DNA of 64,000 nucleotides from JAHJQZ01 sp963676075 (GTDB lineage Bacteria; Pseudomonadota; Alphaproteobacteria; Rhizobiales; Devosiaceae), in NCBI GenBank assembly GCA_963676075.2, contig CAXXNZ010000001.1, positions 310,001 to 374,000 on the forward strand, given 5' to 3'. Below the pieces are notes generated by a model. It did not search any database and was not told the origin of the DNA. It saw nothing but the letters and a program-made list of their open reading frames with translations. Both the position numbers and the translations under genes were made by a program. This document shows positions 60,065 through 64,000 of the stretch, in pieces (within the stretch, counting starts at the first letter, position 1; each line of letters opens with the position of its first letter).

Positions 60065-60242
60065 GAGGGTCCTGATCTTGTTGCCGAAACAGTTAGGAAC
60101 TACCGGAGGAAAAGCAAGACTCAGCGCCTTGAAAGGCAAAAGAAAGCCCTTTTGGGAAGCGCAAGTGGGACAATTGCACGGGGCGCGAGATTTGATCGAT
60201 GGGGCAGTTCATGCTGCCTCACATCTGGACGGGGGGTCCATT

Positions 60243-60308
60243 ATGGCAAATACCCCGAAGCCCTCTGGCAAACCTGCCGGCAAGCCCGCCACTGGCCCGA
60301 AGAAGTAA
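60243..60308 (+). CDS. Candidate 21-residue Lys/Pro/Gly-rich small protein
   Basis: MANTPKPSGKPAGKPATGPKK (21 residues) ends at TAA. GGGGGG lies eight bases before the ATG. The composition is strongly biased (Lys, Pro, Gly, Ala), unlike chance frames. It lies alone between ycjX (divergent) and DUF2336 (convergent). It could be a small nucleic-acid-associated or intrinsically disordered peptide; no family is known to me. Confidence 0.4.
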   Translation: MANTPKPSGKPAGKPATGPKK

Positions 60309-60466
60309 CCTGACGAGCCGGCGCGCGCTCCTGCAGAATGCTGGTTGCGCGTGCGATTGACGGCTTGTCGGTTGACGACGACGGCCCACCGATCGATCGG
60401 CGGGACGTTTGACATTCCGGACTGTCGTTTGGGCTGGAGAAGCAGACGGCGCTGCCGCCGTGACTC

Positions 60467-61579
60467 CTATGCCGACTGGGCCAGTGGTTCCGTCGAACCG
60501 GGGGCACTGTCGATATATCTCATTCTGACGATGCGCACAGCGCGACGTGCCTGCGAGGCATCAAGTTCGGCGTACTCGCGCACGACGCGCCCGATCGTCT
60601 CGAGATCCTGTTCGACCATGGGCAGTCTCATCTTCGAGAAGGACGCATAGGTTGCATCCGATACGCCGGCGGCACGGCACAGGATCGCCATGCGGTCGCT
60701 CTCCTGACGGGCGAAGTTGGAGTAGACGAGCCGTTCGGGCAATTTGAGCTGTTCCGCCAGCGCCCAGATGCAGTCCTGAGGACGCGCGTTCGAACAATAG
60801 CAGGCGAAGGCCGCGTCGAACGAAATGGCGCCGGTCTGGACCTTGCGGAGCGCGTCGCGGCGGGTGATCCGGCTTTGCAATTCGTCGGAGGTCTTTTGCG
60901 CAACGCCGCTCGCCGCGGTCCGAACGATCGTCGTGTAGGCGTTCTTGTCGATGAGTTCGATGAGATTGCCGAGTTTGGCGCGTAGCGTATCGTCGACGGA
61001 GTCGAGGATGGACTGGCTGAAACCGGGTTGCTGCATGCTGCGCTCGGCGAAGCTGGCCTGGACCAGGGGGTTGTCGCCGACGCGATGAAAGAGCTTGGCG
61101 AAACCGATGCTGGAGAACTCGGCTGTCTGGTTGTTCGACAAGGTGATGAGCACCTTGTCAGTGCCGTGAGTGATCAGGGCTTCGGACACAGCCTCCGACA
61201 GGTAATCGCGCCGGGCAATGGCCAGTTGCCGCTTTTCGGGCAGGGCCTCGGCAAGCGTCACCAGTTCCTTTTCATCGAGCGCCGGCGAGAACTCTAGAAA
61301 TGGCAGGGCGACGTCGTCGGATTCGTGGCGGGCCGTTTGCGCGGCGACATCGGGAGACACCAGCGTGCTGTCACAAATGGCCTCGACCACGAGGGAGCGC
61401 AGGTCGTCGCCCAGCCGCTCGAGCGCGGCGGTAATGAAGCTCCCGAAAAGCCGGCGTTCTTCGGCATCGACGTCATCATCACCCTTCTCGGCGAATGCGT
61501 TTGCGATATCGAGCACGATATCGCGCATCTCATCCGGGTTCGGGTGGGAATTCAATTTGTTAAGTACATCTGCCAGCAT
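60467..61579 (-). CDS. DUF2336 domain protein
   Basis: 370 residues, all helical in appearance, without membrane segments. Conserved stretches: RRLFGSFITAALERLGDDLRSLVVEAICDS, LSEAVSEALITHGTDKVLITLSNNQTAEFSSIGFAKLF, and QSRITRRDALRKVQTGAISFDAAFACYCSNARPQDCIWALAEQLKLPERLVYSNFARQ. The family is nearly confined to alphaproteobacteria; some members in Caulobacter are cell-cycle regulated. The function is unknown. It is alone on its strand between YcjX and the dehydrogenase. Confidence 0.82.
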   Translation of the reverse strand: MLADVLNKLNSHPNPDEMRDIVLDIANAFAEKGDDDVDAEERRLFGSFITAALERLGDDLRSLVVEAICDSTLVSPDVAAQTARHESDDVALPFLEFSPALDEKELVTLAEALPEKRQLAIARRDYLSEAVSEALITHGTDKVLITLSNNQTAEFSSIGFAKLFHRVGDNPLVQASFAERSMQQPGFSQSILDSVDDTLRAKLGNLIELIDKNAYTTIVRTAASGVAQKTSDELQSRITRRDALRKVQTGAISFDAAFACYCSNARPQDCIWALAEQLKLPERLVYSNFARQESDRMAILCRAAGVSDATYASFSKMRLPMVEQDLETIGRVVREYAELDASQARRAVRIVRMRYIDSAPGSTEPLAQSA

Positions 61580-61903
61580 GATCGCCCCCTAAGGTGGAAG
61601 AAATTATGCGGACAGAAAATTTCAATTATCTTTCCAAAAGGATCAAATATCAGAACAATTATAAGTATTATTTAGTTCGGCGGAATGCGCCCTTTTACTC
61701 GTGACCGTCTTGAGGTGTTTTTCCTCCGATCGACCACCCGTCATTCGTGTGCATGGCTGCAGGCTGCGGCGCAAATCATACGGCCCGTCGGACAATCGAC
61801 GGGCCGCGTGTTTGTCATATCGAGGACGGTTCGTTTCGACGCATCACCCGTTACCCGGCATTGCCGGCGGCGATCAGGATCCGCCTAGAACCGTATTCTG
61901 CCA
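61580..61903. other. Spacer with AT-rich promoter region
   Basis: No gene. Positions 61600-61680 are AT-rich and should hold the DUF2336 promoter on the minus strand. A hairpin at 61781-61806 closes the dehydrogenase gene. Confidence 0.5.
61781..61806 (-). terminator. Hairpin downstream of the dehydrogenase gene
   Basis: CGGCCCGTCG/CGACGGGCCG, perfect 10-bp stem with a six-base loop, about 100 bp after the stop codon. The T tract on the minus strand is short (TATGATTTG). Confidence 0.6.
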
Positions 61904-62839
61904 TCAGTAGACGCAAACGAGACGTCCGTTCACCTCGCCGCGCTTCAGACGTTCGATCCCTTCGGGGATCTGTTCCCAAGTGATCGTTTCGATCTGGGGA
62001 ACGAGCTTGCCCTGGGCAATCCAGTTGAGGACGGTGGAGATATCCTCCTTGGAACCACCATTTGAACCGCGAAGGTCAACCTTGTTGATGATCATCGGGT
62101 AGGTGTTGATGAGTGATTCCAGCTTGCCCATGCCAACCAGCACGACGCGGCCGTTCTGCTTGACGGTCTCGATGGCACCAGCGGTGGTGGTGCCGAACCC
62201 GGCAAAATCGATAATCAGGTCAAGGCCTTCATCCTTCAGTTCGGTGATGTCCTTGACCACGCGCTTGGCGCCGATGCTTTTGGCGTAGTCCCACACGTCC
62301 TGCTTGATTTCGGCGACGTAGAGTTCTGCGCCGTTGAGCGTGACGAGTTGGGCGGCAAACTGCCCGAGGCCGCCAAGGCCTATGATGCCGACTTTCTCGC
62401 CGGCCTTGATGCCACCACGTGTCAGGGCACCCTGCGAGGTCATGCCGGCATCGGTGGTCGACGCGGCCAGCTCGATGGGCATGCCATCCGGGACCTTGAT
62501 CAGCGCATCCTCGACAGTGACGATCTTCTCGCCGAAGCCACCGTCGATGACGAAGCCCGGCGTCTCGAGCATTGGCCAGATCGCCACCCGGTCGCCAACG
62601 GCGAAGTTCTTGACGTCGGGACCAATTTCCTCGACTTCGCCGGCGACCTCATGGCCCATGACGATTGGCAGTTTGGGGATGCTGGCGAGCCATTTCTCGT
62701 CTTCGAGAACGCCGACATCAGTGTGGCAGAGGCCAGCGGCCTTAACGGCAATCTTGACCTTGTTCGCTTCGACGCTCGGCTCAGGCAATTCGACCTTAAC
62801 CAGAGGCTGGTTGGTACCAGTAAAGCTCCATGCTTTCAT
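61904..62839 (-). CDS. Zinc-type alcohol dehydrogenase (MDR family), lacking the structural zinc lobe
   Basis: 311 residues from the ATG at 62839 (AAGGA eight bases upstream), shorter than the usual 340. The catalytic zinc ligands are present: Cys in GLCHTDVG near residue 38 and GHE in MGHEVAGEVEEIG near 62. The four-cysteine structural zinc loop is missing (VAIWPMLETPGFVIDGGFGEK instead). The NAD-binding GLGGLGQFAAQL is near residue 155. Function: probable NAD(P)-dependent alcohol/aldehyde oxidoreductase, substrate unknown. It is alone on the minus strand. Confidence 0.88.
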   Translation of the reverse strand: MKAWSFTGTNQPLVKVELPEPSVEANKVKIAVKAAGLCHTDVGVLEDEKWLASIPKLPIVMGHEVAGEVEEIGPDVKNFAVGDRVAIWPMLETPGFVIDGGFGEKIVTVEDALIKVPDGMPIELAASTTDAGMTSQGALTRGGIKAGEKVGIIGLGGLGQFAAQLVTLNGAELYVAEIKQDVWDYAKSIGAKRVVKDITELKDEGLDLIIDFAGFGTTTAGAIETVKQNGRVVLVGMGKLESLINTYPMIINKVDLRGSNGGSKEDISTVLNWIAQGKLVPQIETITWEQIPEGIERLKRGEVNGRLVCVY

Positions 62840-63469
62840 TGGGGGATTCCTTCTGTCTTGCCGCATCTTCGTGTTTGCGGTCGTTTTCTGCCAAGCGCTC
62901 TCAAGCGTTTGCGGCGTCCCTGGGGAGGGTCGAGGGCATGGGCATCGGCACGACGGTTGGAGAGGACGTCCGTGTGTACCACTTGCGATGCAAGAGGCGC
63001 ACATGCCCGCTTGGTGCTGGCATCTCATTATATCTGCATTTGAGAATTAATATAAAGAGGACTTGAAGCCGCACATTGGGAATGCCGTTCGCTCTTGCGA
63101 ATCGCGACAAGAACCGTCTCGACCAGAATGCACCTGAGCGTTGATCGCTATTGGCGTTTTCTTGCGACGAGTCGCCGATCCGAAGCTTGGCTGAACGGCA
63201 ACCTGGTATCCGCGCCTATAGCGTAACGGCTGTCATCGGCTTTCACGCTGACGTCCCGTCGTTTCTGTTCGCATCTTTGACGTAAGCGATTTGGCAGAAC
63301 GCGTTGGCGATACCGGTGCCGCCACTTATCGCACACTGCTCGAGGGCGTTTCGGCCAATCCGACCCAGAGACCATCAAGCGCGAGCACGGCGATTGTCGC
63401 TGCTCGATGCGGTTGGAAGGAGGCGAGGGCAGCGCGACATAGACTGCCGCGCCCCCTGCTGGCGCTGGT
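62840..63469. other. 630-bp region without a recognised gene
   Basis: Short open frames exist on both strands but none has a ribosome site, family motif or biased codon pattern that convinces. It separates the dehydrogenase promoter (62840 onward) from the metA stop codon. No CRISPR, tRNA or clear hairpin was seen. Confidence 0.4.
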
Positions 63470-64000
63470 CTAGCGCCATTCGTCTCCGTTGGCAGGCGTG
63501 CCGATCTTGTCAGGATCGTACGGTGTCGACTGATAGACCTCATTGATCCAGTTCTGGAAGAACAGGTGGGCATGCGAGCGCCAGATGTTGAGCGGCTCGC
63601 GGCTGGGGTCATCGTTGGGGAAGTAGTTGACCGGCAGGGCGGGGTCGAGCCCTGCCTTGACGTCGCGGTCGTATTCGTCGGCCAGCGAGCGGTTGTCGTA
63701 CTCGAAGTGGTTGAGCATGTAGAGGGCGCGGTGCTTGTGGTCCTCGATCATCGAGATGCCGACTTCGGCGCTGTCGATCAGCACTTCGAGCGAACCATCC
63801 TTGGGTAGCGTTTCGCGGTCGATATCGTTGTGCCGGGAAACCGGAATGGCGAAATCGTCGGAGAAGCCCCTGAGATAGGGCGAGTTCTTCCGCGTGACCT
63901 GGTGACGATAGATGCCAACGGCCTTTTCAGCCCGGCGCTTCCTGAGCACACCGTGGAAATGATACAGCGCCGCCTGCACACCCCAGCAGATGAACAGGGT
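63470..64000 (-). CDS. metA: Homoserine O-succinyltransferase (partial, N-terminus beyond window)
   Basis: The C-terminal 176 residues only; the frame is open to the window edge. It begins with TLFICWGVQAALYHFHGV, in which the Cys is the catalytic nucleophile of MetA, then KNSPYLRGFSDDFAIPVSRH, TLPKDGSLEVLIDSAEVG with the catalytic Glu/His region (SRHNDIDRE), and NHFEYDNRSLADEYDRD. It acylates homoserine in methionine synthesis, using the sulfur pathway encoded upstream as a supplier of cysteine. Any upstream riboswitch lies outside the window. Confidence 0.95.
   Translation of the reverse strand, partial: TLFICWGVQAALYHFHGVLRKRRAEKAVGIYRHQVTRKNSPYLRGFSDDFAIPVSRHNDIDRETLPKDGSLEVLIDSAEVGISMIEDHKHRALYMLNHFEYDNRSLADEYDRDVKAGLDPALPVNYFPNDDPSREPLNIWRSHAHLFFQNWINEVYQSTPYDPDKIGTPANGDEWR

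Noticed and set aside
62840..63469. Hidden gene or pseudogene upstream of the dehydrogenase
   Set aside because: Several short frames exist, but none shows a ribosome site or a recognisable family on either strand.
63980..64000. SAM-II riboswitch of metA
   Set aside because: The metA start and its leader lie beyond the right edge of the window and cannot be seen.

Overview
The window reads as chromosomal DNA of an alphaproteobacterium of the Hyphomicrobiales (Rhizobiales) type. The lines of evidence are high GC with dense short-spaced genes, a very large apolipoprotein-like membrane protein of the growth-pole-ring (GPR/RgsE) type, a DUF2336 protein, YcjX/YcjF neighbours, the order cysG-DUF2849-cysI-cysH-DUF934, a CtrA-type box (TTAA-N7-TTAA) and an EcfG-type promoter before otsA. 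The genus cannot be decided from the sequence alone. No prophage, transposase, CRISPR array or large genomic island is visible.

Layout. 1-1.7 kb: 5' part of a pentapeptide-like repeat membrane protein that runs off the left edge. 1.9-5.8 kb: TetR regulator, GFA-family protein, ilvC, then a small AT-rich insertion carrying a lipoprotein gene, bracketed by degenerate copies of the ilvC 3' end and followed by a GFA pseudogene. 6-10 kb: short-chain dehydrogenase, divergent PLP aminotransferase, small PRC-barrel-like and DUF2061 proteins, XRE regulator. 10.4-13.6 kb: MarR-EmrA-EmrB-like drug efflux operon. 13.7-19.8 kb: ABC-2 exporter, ArsR/SRPBCC pair, UPF0303, Nudix, PhzF and a small membrane protein. 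19.9-21.7 kb: leucine-rich leader peptide and leuA. 21.7-28.5 kb: GNAT, exported MsrA, methyltransferase, DUF2127, XRE/DUF2975 pair, tRNA-Lys(CUU), cytochrome c, pcaB-like lyase, TerC protein behind a structured leader. 28.7-32.1 kb: FemAB-like transferase, Wzx-like flippase, GNAT. 32.7-39.5 kb: CHASE2-PAS-GGDEF-EAL protein, LysE exporter, metallophosphoesterase plus glycosyltransferase, MFS transporter. 39.7-45.7 kb: the 1685-residue GPR-like protein, divergent from an Hpt protein.

45.8-55.5 kb is the metabolic core: ferredoxin, truncated siroheme synthase, DUF2849, sulfite reductase, a CysH-DUF934 fusion, ferredoxin-NADP reductase and a second ferredoxin. Together these supply electrons, siroheme cofactor and APS/PAPS-derived sulfite for assimilatory sulfate reduction. 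They run into otsB-otsA (trehalose) and then convergent cysK. 55.7-64 kb: DUF5680 protein, exported alpha/beta hydrolase, YcjF-YcjX, a tiny Lys/Pro/Gly-rich ORF, DUF2336, a zinc-type dehydrogenase and the C-terminal part of metA.

The most interesting signals are regulatory. Two nearly identical 22-bp palindromes lie before the aminotransferase and the LysE exporter. Two nearly identical 19-bp palindromes lie before the DUF2975/XRE operon and the distant alpha/beta hydrolase. A leucine attenuator precedes leuA, a structured leader precedes terC, and the ilvC 3' end looks like a small insertion hotspot.
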